A stretch of 64,000 nt of DNA, taken from positions 248,001 to 312,000 of the forward strand of contig NZ_CP051625.1 of assembly GCF_012844345.1 (NCBI RefSeq), given 5' to 3'. The position numbers and the translations under genes were made by a program. This document shows, one piece after another, positions 17,317 to 27,571 of the stretch (positions within the stretch are counted from its first letter, which is position 1; each line of letters opens with the position of its first letter). The notes below the pieces were generated by a model. The model had not been told where the DNA came from. It made no database searches and was given only the letters and a program-made list of their open reading frames with translations. The stretch is from Pseudomonas sp. gcc21 (GTDB lineage Bacteria > Pseudomonadota > Gammaproteobacteria > Pseudomonadales > Pseudomonadaceae).

Positions 17317-17391
17317 AGCGCTGTAACGGATTTATCGAATTGAGGGTCGAGTGCGCTCGGCCCGGCAAGAGCATGGCTCGCAAGGCCTTTT

Positions 17392-17424
17392 AGCGATCTT
17401 TCTTCGGACAGATCGCTTTTTTTT
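17392..17424 (+). terminator. Rho-independent terminator after the ccoM-like gene
   Basis: AGCGATCT (17392-17399) and AGATCGCT (17410-17417) form an 8-bp stem followed by seven T residues (17418-17424). It isolates the ccoM-like gene as its own transcript and argues against the long N-terminal extension of the next gene. Confidence 0.88.
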
Positions 17425-17473
17425 GCCTGATCGGTGGTTCGCTGAAACCTGGCTGGGTGGATATACTGTATGC

Positions 17474-18556
17474 ATGAACAGTAAAGACGCCAGCCTTATA
17501 CCCGTTCGCAGTCTGCGTGGACGCGGTACGCTAACCAATCCGGCCAATCGCTTCGCCCGTACAGTCAGCGAAGCAGACCATGACGGCTGGACGGAGGATG
17601 CGCCGCTGACCGCAGCGACCGAAGTGCGTATCGAACAATCTAAAAGCATCATCACCCGTAACCAGTCGCCCGATCTTCCATTTGACCGCTCGATCAATCC
17701 CTATCGCGGTTGTGAGCATGGCTGTGTGTATTGTTATGCCCGGCCCAGTCACGCCTATTGGGATATGTCACCGGGGCTGGACTTCGAGACCCGGTTGATA
17801 GCCCGCGTCAACGCTGCCAGCCTGCTCGAGCGGGAGCTCAGCAAGCCGGGTTATCAATGTGCGCCTATTAATATTGGCGCTAATACCGATCCGTACCAAC
17901 CTGTGGAGCGGGAGTACAGGCTGACGCGGGAATGCCTTGAGGTGCTGTTGCGGTACCGGCACCCGGTGACGCTGGTAACCAAAGGGGCTCTGATCCTCCG
18001 CGACCTGGATCTGCTTGAAGAGTTGGCTCGCCACCGGCTCGTTCGGGTCATGATCAGCCTGACGACCCTGGATAACGAAGTGAAATGCACGCTTGAGCCG
18101 CGCGCCGCGGCCCCGGCCGCCCGACTCAGAATCATCCGCGCGCTGTCGTCACGTGGCGTGCCAGTAGGCGTGCTCCTCGCACCTATTATCCCGATGGTCA
18201 ATGACGTCGAGTTGGAGCGATTGCTTGAGGTGGCCAGCGATGCCGGAGCAAGCAGTGCTTCCTATATATTGTTGCGGTTGCCCCGGGAGGTCGGTCCGCT
18301 CTTCGAAGAATGGCTGGATACGCATATGCCGTTACGGGCGGAGCACGTGCTCAGCCTGATCCGCCAGTGCCGGGGTGGCGAACTGTATGACGCGAGCTTT
18401 GGCAAACGTTACAGAGGTGAAGGCGTGTTCGCCACGCTGCTGTCGCAGCGGTTCGCCCTGGCGGTCAAGCGGCTTGGGCTGAATCGCTCCGAGTTGAACA
18501 TGGACCTTGACTGCAGTCTGTTCGCACCGCCCGGATCACAAATGGCTCTGCTATAG
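17474..18556 (+). CDS. Radical SAM protein of the PA0069 / SPL-like family
   Basis: Probable 4Fe-4S radical S-adenosylmethionine enzyme of unknown reaction. The family is distantly related to spore photoproduct lyase by annotation only. The cluster motif is CEHGCVYCYAR with Cys80, Cys84 and Cys87 (CX3CX2C), preceded by the family's FDRSINPYRG. INIGANTDPYQPVEREYRLT and GVPVGVLLAPIIPMVND are other conserved stretches. The start at 17474 gives 360 residues; an upstream frame would run through the preceding terminator. It stands alone, 47 bp before the DTW gene. Confidence 0.85.
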   Translation: MNSKDASLIPVRSLRGRGTLTNPANRFARTVSEADHDGWTEDAPLTAATEVRIEQSKSIITRNQSPDLPFDRSINPYRGCEHGCVYCYARPSHAYWDMSPGLDFETRLIARVNAASLLERELSKPGYQCAPINIGANTDPYQPVEREYRLTRECLEVLLRYRHPVTLVTKGALILRDLDLLEELARHRLVRVMISLTTLDNEVKCTLEPRAAAPAARLRIIRALSSRGVPVGVLLAPIIPMVNDVELERLLEVASDAGASSASYILLRLPREVGPLFEEWLDTHMPLRAEHVLSLIRQCRGGELYDASFGKRYRGEGVFATLLSQRFALAVKRLGLNRSELNMDLDCSLFAPPGSQMALL

Positions 18557-18603
18557 GCTGGGCCGGGTTACCATCAATTCCCCTCATGACGCCGGTTACA
18601 CTC

Positions 18604-19230
18604 ATGACGCACAGCCAATCCGATCGAAGACCCTGGTGTCGAGCCTGTGAACGGCCGGTCAGCCATTGTTTGTGCCAACTGATCCCTGACCTGGATTCGC
18701 GCACCCACCTTTTGGTCATTCAGCATCCGAGTGAACGACGGCATCCGCTCAATACTGCACGGTTGCTGGTTCGCGGTTTGAGGAATGCGCAGCTGCTGAT
18801 TGCTGAGCAACTGTCCGAGCAAAGCGACGTGTATCAACAACTGCAGGATTCTGCGTGGCGCACTGAACTGTTATTTCCCGGCGCTGACTCGACGTTGCTC
18901 CTCGCTGCTCCAGCCGACAACCGGCCCCGCCGGCTGGTGTTGCTGGACGGGACCTGGCGCAAGGCACGCAGGATTCTGCATCTGAATCCGATACTGCAGC
19001 AGTTGCCGCGGGTAGCGCTGCCGGCCGGGTTGCACAGCCGCTATCGCATACGCAAGGCGCCGATGGAGGGCGCGTTATCGACTATCGAGGCAGGCGTAAC
19101 GGCGCTGGGTATCATCGAGCCGGGGAGCGACTTCAGTCTGCTGCTCACGCCATTCGAGGCATTGATCGAGGGTCAGATCGAGGCGATGGGCGATGAGCGT
19201 TTCAACAGGAACTACCGTTCTAGCGTCTGA
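18604..19230 (+). CDS. tapT: DTW-domain tRNA-uridine aminocarboxypropyltransferase (TapT/YfiP-like)
   Basis: Predicted to transfer the 3-amino-3-carboxypropyl group from SAM to a uridine of tRNA (acp3U47 in E. coli TapT). The N-terminus has Cys pairs (CRACERPVSHCLC) for zinc. The signature LLDGTWRKARRIL holds the DTW/DGTW motif, and RIRKAPMEGALSTIEAG follows, also typical of the family. An ATG six codons earlier (18586) is possible. Length 208 residues. The E. coli TapT target is established; that this protein has the same target is inference. Confidence 0.82.
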   Translation: MTHSQSDRRPWCRACERPVSHCLCQLIPDLDSRTHLLVIQHPSERRHPLNTARLLVRGLRNAQLLIAEQLSEQSDVYQQLQDSAWRTELLFPGADSTLLLAAPADNRPRRLVLLDGTWRKARRILHLNPILQQLPRVALPAGLHSRYRIRKAPMEGALSTIEAGVTALGIIEPGSDFSLLLTPFEALIEGQIEAMGDERFNRNYRSSV

Positions 19231-19376
19231 CTGCGTGCCGCCTATTCGCCGCGTTTATTTTGGGTCACTTGGCAGGAGTTCCCGGGCCACGTGACGCTAA
19301 ACTGAACCTGCAGCAAATAACAACAACAGGGCAACGGAGCGTTCTGGCGCAGCGCCGCCTGGAACCGGGAGCAATT

Positions 19377-20192
19377 ATGCAGAATGCAGGGCAACGGGTA
19401 GTCATAACTGGGGCGGGTAGCGGTCTGGGGCGCGAGCTGGCGCTGCGCTATTCGCGGGAAGGCGCACAGCTGGCGCTTGCGGATATTCACGACGACGGCC
19501 TGGCTGAAACACTTGCAATGATACGTGAGGCAGGTGGGTGGGCATTCACCCAGCGTTGCGATGTGCGTGATTTCAGCCAGTTGGCGGCGCTGGCGCAGAG
19601 CTGTCAGGAGCGCATGGAGGGTCTCGATGTCCTCATCAATAATGCTGGCGTGGCCTCCGGAGGGTTGTTCTGGGATCTCACCCTGGAAGATTGGGAATGG
19701 CAGCTGAGTATCAACCTGATGGGGGTAGTGAAGGGATGCAAGGCATTCGTTCCGATGTTCAGCAAGCAGCGCAGCGGTCGCATCATCAATATTGCGTCGA
19801 TGGCGGCGCTGATGCAGTCGCCGGGCATGAGCAACTATAACGTGGCGAAAGCAGGGGTGGTGGCGCTATCTGAAAGCCTGCTCGCGGAGCTCAAGCCCCT
19901 GGGAGTTGAGGTCAGCGTAGCCTGCCCTTCCTTCTTTCAGACGAACCTGCTGGACTCATACCGTGGGCCGGACCAGGCATCCAGAGATCAGATCGCCAAA
20001 CTGCTGCAGAGCTCGCCGATTTCGGCTGCAGAGGTGGCGGACAACATCTATACCCAGAGCGAAGCAGGACAATTCATGATCCTGCCGCACGAAAGTGGCC
20101 GACAGGCCTGGGCATTGAAGCAAGCCAATCCGGAGGCTGTTTACGCTGAAATGACCCGGTTGATGGAAAAGCGATTAGCAGCTTCCTCTTGA
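19377..20192 (+). CDS. Short-chain dehydrogenase/reductase
   Basis: Cytoplasmic NAD(P)-dependent SDR of classical type. The ATG at 19377 gives 271 residues; upstream in-frame starts would add a non-conserved leader. It has the cofactor motif TGAGSGLG, NNAG, the active-site Tyr154/Lys158 pair (YNVAK) and the PSFFQTNL segment after it. Acidic residues after the second strand (ALADI) point to NAD preference. The substrate is unknown. It is followed by a strong terminator and then argR. Confidence 0.85.
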   Translation: MQNAGQRVVITGAGSGLGRELALRYSREGAQLALADIHDDGLAETLAMIREAGGWAFTQRCDVRDFSQLAALAQSCQERMEGLDVLINNAGVASGGLFWDLTLEDWEWQLSINLMGVVKGCKAFVPMFSKQRSGRIINIASMAALMQSPGMSNYNVAKAGVVALSESLLAELKPLGVEVSVACPSFFQTNLLDSYRGPDQASRDQIAKLLQSSPISAAEVADNIYTQSEAGQFMILPHESGRQAWALKQANPEAVYAEMTRLMEKRLAASS

Positions 20193-20218
20193 GGGTTTCG
20201 CACAGCGGTTCAACGGCA

Positions 20219-20246
20219 GGCGTACCCGCGCGGGTGCGCCTTTTTT
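20219..20246 (+). terminator. Rho-independent terminator after the SDR gene
   Basis: GGCGTACCCGCG and CGGGTGCGCC pair into a GC-rich stem (20219-20240), with one T-G mismatch, and six T residues follow (20241-20246). Confidence 0.85.
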
Positions 20247-20347
20247 CGTTGCCTGCGCTGTGCCAGTTTCAAGCGCTTGTGGCACAATGCGTTGCTTGAG
20301 ATTCGAGCGGAGTTTATTCGTGTTGACGAGTGCGCGCAGGTCGGCTG

Positions 20348-21331
20348 ATGTCATCTGAGCAGCGGAAAATCGCCTTTCTGATGTGGCCGGGTAGCCACCC
20401 TGCGGCGATGATGGCTGGTCTGTCGGTTTTGCGGTCCGCAAACAGGATGGCCGGATTCGAGTGCTATACCGCGCAATGCCTGACGCTGAATGAAGAGCCG
20501 ATTGTCAGCGAAGAAGGCTGGCAGCTGCCCGCGGCGCCCTGGTCCGAAGATATGGTGTTTGATCGCTTCTGGATCGTCGCCGACCTGTTTGTTCCGCCGG
20601 AATCCCTGGCTCCCTCCATGATTTTGCGCTGGCGCGAGATGATTCGCGAAGGCGTGGTGCTTGGCGGGATAGAAGGCGGGGTGTTTCCGCTGGCTTTGGC
20701 CGGATTGATGGACGAGCACCGATGCGCTGTGCATTGGCGGGTTATCGATGAGTTTCGCGAACGGTTCCCTGCGGTACAGGCGACCACCCAGCTGTTCGAG
20801 CAGGACAGTGGCCGACTCACCAGTAGCGGGGGGCAGGCTACTGCTGATCTGTTCCTGACATTGGTCGCCGAGGACCACGGCGCTGAGCTGGCCGCGCTGG
20901 TTGCCGAGGATCTGGTAGTCGAGCGCATCCGTGATGGCAGTGAGCGCCAACGCGTGCCGCTCCGTAACCGGTTAGGGAGCACGCATCCGAAGCTGACGCA
21001 GGCGGTGATCCTGATGGAGTCGAATATCGAGGAGCCGCTCACGACCGATGAGATCGCCCGGCATGTGTGCGTATCGCGGCGTCAGCTGGAGCGCATCTTC
21101 AAGCAATATCTCAATAGCGTACCGTCCCAGTATTATCTGGAGCTGCGCTTGAACCGGGCGCGGCAAATGCTGTTGCAAACCAGTAAGTCGATCATCCAGG
21201 TTGGTTTGTCCTGCGGTTTCTCTTCCGGTCCGCATTTCTCAAGCGCCTACCGTAATTGTTTTGGTGTCACGCCCCGGGAGGATCGCAATCAGCGCCGGGC
21301 ACAGCAGGCGGCCGACGTGGCTGCCAAGTAA
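20348..21331 (+). CDS. argR: Arginine-responsive AraC-family regulator ArgR
   Basis: In Pseudomonas, ArgR activates the arginine succinyltransferase (aru) operon and represses arginine biosynthesis in response to arginine. The 327-residue protein has an N-terminal DJ-1/PfpI (class I amidotransferase-like) domain (about 5-190) and a C-terminal pair of AraC helix-turn-helix motifs (about 225-320, ARHVCVSRRQLERIFKQYL and VGLSCGFSSGPHFSSAYR). The ATG at 20348 is favoured over 20330 because AGG lies eight bases upstream. It directly precedes aruC, its expected target, with a gap of 81 bp. Confidence 0.9.
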   Translation: MSSEQRKIAFLMWPGSHPAAMMAGLSVLRSANRMAGFECYTAQCLTLNEEPIVSEEGWQLPAAPWSEDMVFDRFWIVADLFVPPESLAPSMILRWREMIREGVVLGGIEGGVFPLALAGLMDEHRCAVHWRVIDEFRERFPAVQATTQLFEQDSGRLTSSGGQATADLFLTLVAEDHGAELAALVAEDLVVERIRDGSERQRVPLRNRLGSTHPKLTQAVILMESNIEEPLTTDEIARHVCVSRRQLERIFKQYLNSVPSQYYLELRLNRARQMLLQTSKSIIQVGLSCGFSSGPHFSSAYRNCFGVTPREDRNQRRAQQAADVAAK

Positions 21332-21373
21332 ATCTTGACCGCCGCCCGGTGTGGTGGCGGATTCATCACCTAG

Positions 21374-22627
<1,254 letters not shown>

Positions 22628-22642
22628 GCCGGAGCGTCGTCA

Positions 22643-23665
22643 ATGCTCGTTCAACGTCTATGCACCATGGCAGACCTGCCTGAAATAGAGCGTCTTGCCA
22701 GCGCCAGTCCGGTTGGCGTTACCGCGCTGCCGGCCGATCGCCAACGCCTGGTCGAAATCATCGAGGCGTCAGAGGCTTCGATGGCGGAGGAGGTGGTCTT
22801 CAGCGGTGAAGAGCGCTACCTGTTTGTGCTGGAAGACAAGGCGTCCGGGCGCCTGGCAGGCTGCAGCAGTGTTATCGCGGCGGCGGGTTTCAGTCAGCCG
22901 TTTTATACGTTTCGTAACGAGACCTTTGTGCACGCGTCGGGCGAGCTGGGCCTGCATAACCGGATACATGTTCTGTCGCTGTGCCATGATCTGACCGGGC
23001 ATAGTCTGCTGACGGGCTTTCATCTGGAGCCCGCGGCCAGGTCGCAATCCACTGCACGCGAACTGAACGCTCTGGGACGCCTGTTGTTCATGGCAAATCA
23101 CCCGCAGCGCTTCGCCGAGGCCACCGCTGCCGAGATTGTCGGGATCAGCGATGAGCAGGGCAACGCACCCTTCTGGGATGCGGTCGGTCGACATTTCTTT
23201 GCAGTGAGTTATAGCGAAGCAGAGCAGATGGGCAGCAGTCGCGGCCGCAATTTTCTGGCGGAGCTGATGCCGGGTTATCCCATCTACGTGCCAATGCTGT
23301 CGGACGAAGCGCAGGAGGTGATCGGACAGGTACATCCGTCCGCTCAGGCGGTGTTCGATATTTTGATGCGTGAAGGTTTCGAAACGGACAACTACGTGGA
23401 CATTTTTGATGGCGGACCGGTTGTTCAAGCCCGCACCGCTACGCTGCGTACGGTCGGCGAAAGCCAGACTGTAAAGGTGGATATCGGTATTCCTGAACCA
23501 GCCGATGGTTTGTGGCTGGTTGCCAATACCAAGGTGGCGGACTATCGCGCATGCGCGCTGCGTCTGGCGTGCAGTGCCGATCAATCCCTGGTGCTTTCTC
23601 CCGAGCAGTCGGAGCTGCTCAGAGTGGAAGCGGGCGATACTCTCAGACTGGTCAGGGAGGCCTGA
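22643..23665 (+). CDS. aruF: Arginine/ornithine N-succinyltransferase, alpha subunit
   Basis: With AruG it transfers succinyl from succinyl-CoA to the alpha-amino group of arginine or ornithine, the first step of the AST pathway. The 340-residue product belongs to the AstA family: EVVFSGEERYLFVLED, AAAGFSQPFYTFRNE, RGRNFLAELMPGYPIYVPML and the C-terminal YVDIFDGGPVVQART. It starts 15 bp after aruC and ends one base before aruG. Confidence 0.94.
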   Translation: MLVQRLCTMADLPEIERLASASPVGVTALPADRQRLVEIIEASEASMAEEVVFSGEERYLFVLEDKASGRLAGCSSVIAAAGFSQPFYTFRNETFVHASGELGLHNRIHVLSLCHDLTGHSLLTGFHLEPAARSQSTARELNALGRLLFMANHPQRFAEATAAEIVGISDEQGNAPFWDAVGRHFFAVSYSEAEQMGSSRGRNFLAELMPGYPIYVPMLSDEAQEVIGQVHPSAQAVFDILMREGFETDNYVDIFDGGPVVQARTATLRTVGESQTVKVDIGIPEPADGLWLVANTKVADYRACALRLACSADQSLVLSPEQSELLRVEAGDTLRLVREA

Positions 23666-23666
23666 T

Positions 23667-24686
23667 ATGCTGGTTCGTGCTGCACGCGTCAGTGATCTGG
23701 CGAGCTTGACCCAGCTGGCGGTTACTGCCGGCGCGGTCCTGACTACATTGCCCGCCAGCGAGGAAGACCTGCAACGGCGTTTGCTGAATGTCGAAGCGAG
23801 TTTCCGTGGCGAAGTGGAAAAGGCCGACGCTGACTACCTGCTCGTGCTTGAGGATGAGGAAGGCAATATCATCGGCACCACCGGCATGCTTGCCGCTGCG
23901 GGTCTGCGCGACCCCTGGTACAGCTACCGTCTCGGGCTCACCGTTACGGCCAGCCGGGAGTTGCAGGTCTATCGCCAGCACCCGACGTTGTTCCTGGTCA
24001 ACGATCTGACCGGCGCGACGGCGCTATGTTCGCTGTACCTCGAACCGCAGTTCCGTGAGGGCATGGTCGGAAGGCTGCTATCCAAGGCGCGGTTCATGTT
24101 CATGGCCGAGTTTCCGCAGTCGTTCTCCCCGCGGGTGATCGTTGAAATGCGCGGCATTGCCGACGAGCAGGATCGGTCGCCTTTCTGGGAGAGCCTCGGG
24201 CGGCATTTCTTCCGCATGGAGTTTTCCCGGGCGAACTACCTTACCGGTATCGGTAGCAAGGCTTTTATCGCCGAGATGATGCCCAAATTTCCCTTATACG
24301 CATGCTTTCTCAGTGAGGAAGCACGGAATGCAATGGGCAAGGTGCACCCTGAATCGGAATCGAATCTGGAAATGGCCCAGGAAGAGGGCATGAGCTATCA
24401 GGGCTATATCGATATCTTTGATGGCGGTGCAACACTCGAATCGCCACTTGAGCAGATTCGGGCTATTCACGAAAGCCGTGTTCTGGTGCTGGCGACCGGT
24501 ACTCCTGGTGAAACCGCCGAGCCTTTTCTTATCCATAACCGTGGACGCGAAGACTGCCGCATCACGTGCGCGCCTGCCCGCGTGGCGGCAGGGACACTGG
24601 TGGTTGCGCCCGAAACGGCTGCGCGACTGGGTGTGCGGGCAGGTACGCCTGTGCGGGCAGTCTCGCTATACGCCAGCCCATCCTGA
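23667..24686 (+). CDS. aruG: Arginine N-succinyltransferase, beta subunit
   Basis: Partner of AruF; the two are homologous (shared motifs FIAEMMPKFPLYACFL and YIDIFDGGATLES in this protein). The ATG at 23667 is one base after the aruF stop, giving 339 residues. A longer in-frame reading from 23505 overlaps aruF and is not the real start. In P. aeruginosa aruD, aruB and aruE follow; here the next gene is alaS, so the operon appears to stop after aruG. Confidence 0.94.
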   Translation: MLVRAARVSDLASLTQLAVTAGAVLTTLPASEEDLQRRLLNVEASFRGEVEKADADYLLVLEDEEGNIIGTTGMLAAAGLRDPWYSYRLGLTVTASRELQVYRQHPTLFLVNDLTGATALCSLYLEPQFREGMVGRLLSKARFMFMAEFPQSFSPRVIVEMRGIADEQDRSPFWESLGRHFFRMEFSRANYLTGIGSKAFIAEMMPKFPLYACFLSEEARNAMGKVHPESESNLEMAQEEGMSYQGYIDIFDGGATLESPLEQIRAIHESRVLVLATGTPGETAEPFLIHNRGREDCRITCAPARVAAGTLVVAPETAARLGVRAGTPVRAVSLYASPS

Positions 24687-24692
24687 CAGGTT

Positions 24693-24720
24693 CCGCTGCA
24701 GTTGGGTCTGGCCGCAGCGG
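24693..24720 (+). terminator. Possible terminator hairpin after aruG
   Basis: CCGCTGC (24693-24699) and GCAGCGG (24714-24720) pair, followed by GCCGAATAAAA without a T-tract. It lies seven bases after the aruG stop. Confidence 0.35.
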
Positions 24721-24793
24721 GCCGAATAAAACGCTATCAGAGCTATAGCGATTATCAAGCGTGCTGCTGATGCAAGCCCGGCGCGGATACCTA

Positions 24794-24799
24794 TATAAT
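24794..24799 (+). promoter_or_regulatory. Candidate -10 element of alaS
   Basis: A consensus TATAAT (24794-24799) lies 71 bp before the alaS start. No good -35 is visible at 16-18 bp; TGCAAG at 24771-24776 is the nearest. It is the only strong -10 in the aruG-alaS gap. Confidence 0.5.
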
Positions 24800-24869
24800 G
24801 CGCGCTTTGCCCCGGTGAGCAGACGTAGACGTCTTCACTGTCCGGCTGACCTGTTACGGTAAGGGGATT

Positions 24870-27491
24870 ATGAAAAGCGCACAAATTCGTGAAGCCTTCC
24901 TTCGCTTCTTTGAAGGCCAGGGACACACCCGTGTCGCCTCAAGTTCGCTGGTGCCAGCGGACGACCCGACATTGCTGTTCACCAATGCCGGCATGAACCA
25001 GTTCAAGGACTGTTTCCTGGGGCTGGACAAGCGTGCCTACACCCGCGCCACCAGTAGTCAGAAATGTGTACGCGCTGGCGGCAAGCATAACGATCTGGAG
25101 AACGTCGGTTATACCGCACGGCACCACACCTTCTTCGAGATGCTGGGTAATTTCAGCTTTGGCGATTATTTCAAACGCGATGCGATTGTGTACGCCTGGA
25201 CCTTCCTGACCTCTGAACAGTGGCTGAACCTGCCGTCTGAAAAGCTCTGGGTTACGGTCTATGCCGATGACGACGAGGCCTACGATATCTGGACCAAGGA
25301 GATCGGCGTGCCGGTTGAGCGGATGGTTCGTATCGGTGACAACAAGGGCGCTCCCTATGCCTCGGATAACTTCTGGGCCATGGGTGATACCGGTCCGTGC
25401 GGCCCCTGCACTGAAATCTTCTTCGACCACGGTGAGCACATCTGGGGCGGCCCGCCGGGTAGCCCTGAAGAAGACGGTGACCGATACATAGAAATCTGGA
25501 ACCTGGTTTTCATGCAGTTCAACCGGACTGCCGACGGCGTGATGCATCCGCTGCCGGCACCCAGCGTGGACACCGGTATGGGGCTGGAGCGTGTGAGCGC
25601 GGTCATGCAGAAGGTGCATACCAACTACGATATCGACCTGTTCCAGAACCTGTTGACCGCTGCCGCCGCTGCGATTGGGTGTGAGCAGGATAACGCTGCC
25701 TCCCTGAAAGTGGTGGCCGATCACATCCGTTCATGCAGTTTTCTGGTCGCCGATGGTGTGCTGCCATCGAACGAAGGACGCGGATACGTGTTGCGCCGGA
25801 TCATCCGCCGCGCATGCCGCCACGGCAACAAGCTGGGGGCCTCGGGAGCCTTCTTCTATAAAATCGTCGCCGCCCTGGTTACCGAGATGGGTGAAGCCTT
25901 TCCTGAACTCAAGGCGCAGCAGGCGCATATCGAGCGCGTACTGAAGGCCGAGGAAGAGCAGTTCGCCAAAACGTTGGAGCAGGGTTTGCGGATTCTCGAG
26001 CAGGATCTGGCCGGTCTGCAGGGCAGCGAAGTACCTGGCGAAGTGGTGTTCAAGCTGTACGACACCTACGGCTTCCCCATGGACCTGACCGGTGATATCG
26101 CGCGGGAGCGCGGTTTAACGCTGGATGAAGCCGGTTTCGAAGCCGCTATGGACGCCCAGCGTCAACGCGCCCGTTCCGCCAGCCAGTTCGGTATGGATTA
26201 CAACAGCCTGGTGAAGGTCAGTGCTGAAACCCGTTTCCAGGGTTACGAAGGCACTACCGGCTCTGGCGAGATCCTGGCGCTATACCGTGACGGTCAATCA
26301 GTCGACACGCTGGCTGAGGGTGAGAAGGGCGTAGTGGTCCTGGACCAGACTCCTTTTTATGCAGAGTCCGGGGGCCAGATTGGCGATACCGGTTATCTGG
26401 AAAGCGCGGGTGTTCGTTTCGATGTTCGCGATACCACCAAGGCTGGGAGTGCGCATTTGCACCACGGTATCGTTGCCAGCGGCAGCCTGACCGTCGGCGC
26501 TTCAATCAAGGCGGTGGTCGAGGAGGGCGTGCGTCAGGCAACCAAACTCAACCACTCCGCCACGCATCTGCTGCACGCCGCGCTGCGTCAGGTCCTCGGT
26601 GAGCATGTGCAGCAGAAGGGCTCATTGGTGGATAGCCAGCGTCTGCGCTTCGATTTCAGTCACTTCGAGGCGATTACGCCTGAGCAGTTGCAGCAACTGG
26701 AAGACATCGTCAACGAGCAGATCCGTCTGAATACCGAGGTAAAAATCGAGCTGACTGATGTCGAGACCGCCAAACGCAAGGGCGCCATGGCGCTGTTCGG
26801 TGAGAAGTACGGCAATGAAGTCCGTGTGTTGACGATGGGCGACGGCTTTTCGGTGGAACTCTGTGGCGGCACACACGTGAATCGCACCGGCGACATCGGC
26901 TTGCTGCGCATTACCAACGAAAGCGGTATTGCAGCGGGCATCCGCCGGATCGAGGCAGTAACAGGCAAGGCGGCTTTTGAGCATATGGTGGAAGCAGAAC
27001 AGCAGCTTCAGCAGGCCGCTCAGCTGGTAAAAGGCAGTCGCGAGAATCTGCTTGATAAGCTCGCAGGGCTCATCGAGCGCAATCGCCAGCTGGAAAAAGA
27101 TCTCGAACAGCTCAAGGCCAAGGCTGCCAGCGCGGCGGGCGCGGATATGGCTGCCGAGGCTCAGCAGGTCGGTGACAGGCGAGTACTGGTCAAGCGAGTT
27201 GATGGACAGGACGGGAAGGCGTTGCTGGGATTGATTGATCAGCTGAAGAACAAACTCGGTTCGGCAGTTGTTCTGCTGGGCGGAGAGCTGGACGGCAAGG
27301 TGATCCTGGTGGCGGGTGTGACCAAGGACCTTACCGGTCGTGTCAAAGCAGGTGACCTGATTCGTAATACAGCGGCCCGGGTAGGCGGCAAGGGTGGCGG
27401 ACGTCCGGACATGGCCCAGGGTGGCGGTACCGATGTTGCTGCGCTGGATGAGGCGCTGGCTGAAACGCTAAACGGTTTGCTGACGCAGTAA
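24870..27491 (+). CDS. alaS: Alanyl-tRNA synthetase
   Basis: Charges tRNA-Ala; class II synthetase with an editing domain. 873 residues, normal for the family (E. coli 876). The catalytic domain starts [19 protein letters not shown] and includes [14 protein letters not shown] and motif 2 [20 protein letters not shown]. The editing domain has [16 protein letters not shown] and [13 protein letters not shown], holding the zinc ligands. The C-terminal DHHA1 region has [14 protein letters not shown]. It precedes lysC and csrA, as in other pseudomonads. Confidence 0.98.
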   Translation: MKSAQIREAFLRFFEGQGHTRVASSSLVPADDPTLLFTNAGMNQFKDCFLGLDKRAYTRATSSQKCVRAGGKHNDLENVGYTARHHTFFEMLGNFSFGDYFKRDAIVYAWTFLTSEQWLNLPSEKLWVTVYADDDEAYDIWTKEIGVPVERMVRIGDNKGAPYASDNFWAMGDTGPCGPCTEIFFDHGEHIWGGPPGSPEEDGDRYIEIWNLVFMQFNRTADGVMHPLPAPSVDTGMGLERVSAVMQKVHTNYDIDLFQNLLTAAAAAIGCEQDNAASLKVVADHIRSCSFLVADGVLPSNEGRGYVLRRIIRRACRHGNKLGASGAFFYKIVAALVTEMGEAFPELKAQQAHIERVLKAEEEQFAKTLEQGLRILEQDLAGLQGSEVPGEVVFKLYDTYGFPMDLTGDIARERGLTLDEAGFEAAMDAQRQRARSASQFGMDYNSLVKVSAETRFQGYEGTTGSGEILALYRDGQSVDTLAEGEKGVVVLDQTPFYAESGGQIGDTGYLESAGVRFDVRDTTKAGSAHLHHGIVASGSLTVGASIKAVVEEGVRQATKLNHSATHLLHAALRQVLGEHVQQKGSLVDSQRLRFDFSHFEAITPEQLQQLEDIVNEQIRLNTEVKIELTDVETAKRKGAMALFGEKYGNEVRVLTMGDGFSVELCGGTHVNRTGDIGLLRITNESGIAAGIRRIEAVTGKAAFEHMVEAEQQLQQAAQLVKGSRENLLDKLAGLIERNRQLEKDLEQLKAKAASAAGADMAAEAQQVGDRRVLVKRVDGQDGKALLGLIDQLKNKLGSAVVLLGGELDGKVILVAGVTKDLTGRVKAGDLIRNTAARVGGKGGGRPDMAQGGGTDVAALDEALAETLNGLLTQ

Positions 27492-27504
27492 CGGTAGTAC
27501 AGGC

Positions 27505-27525
27505 CCAGGCATCGTTGATGCCTGG
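27505..27525 (+). terminator. Small hairpin between alaS and lysC
   Basis: CCAGGCATC (27505-27513) and GATGCCTGG (27517-27525) pair perfectly around GTT. No T-tract follows, so read-through into lysC is possible. Confidence 0.4.
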
Positions 27526-27571
27526 AGATTGATCGGATATCCGATTTCGCTATGAGGGTTGGTGCAACACG

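Noticed and set aside
17351-17473. Longer N-terminus for the radical SAM protein
   Set aside because: It would be translated across a strong rho-independent terminator (17392-17424) and is not conserved-looking.
23505-23666. Longer N-terminus for aruG
   Set aside because: The extra 54 codons overlap aruF in another frame; the ATG at 23667 begins the conserved sequence.
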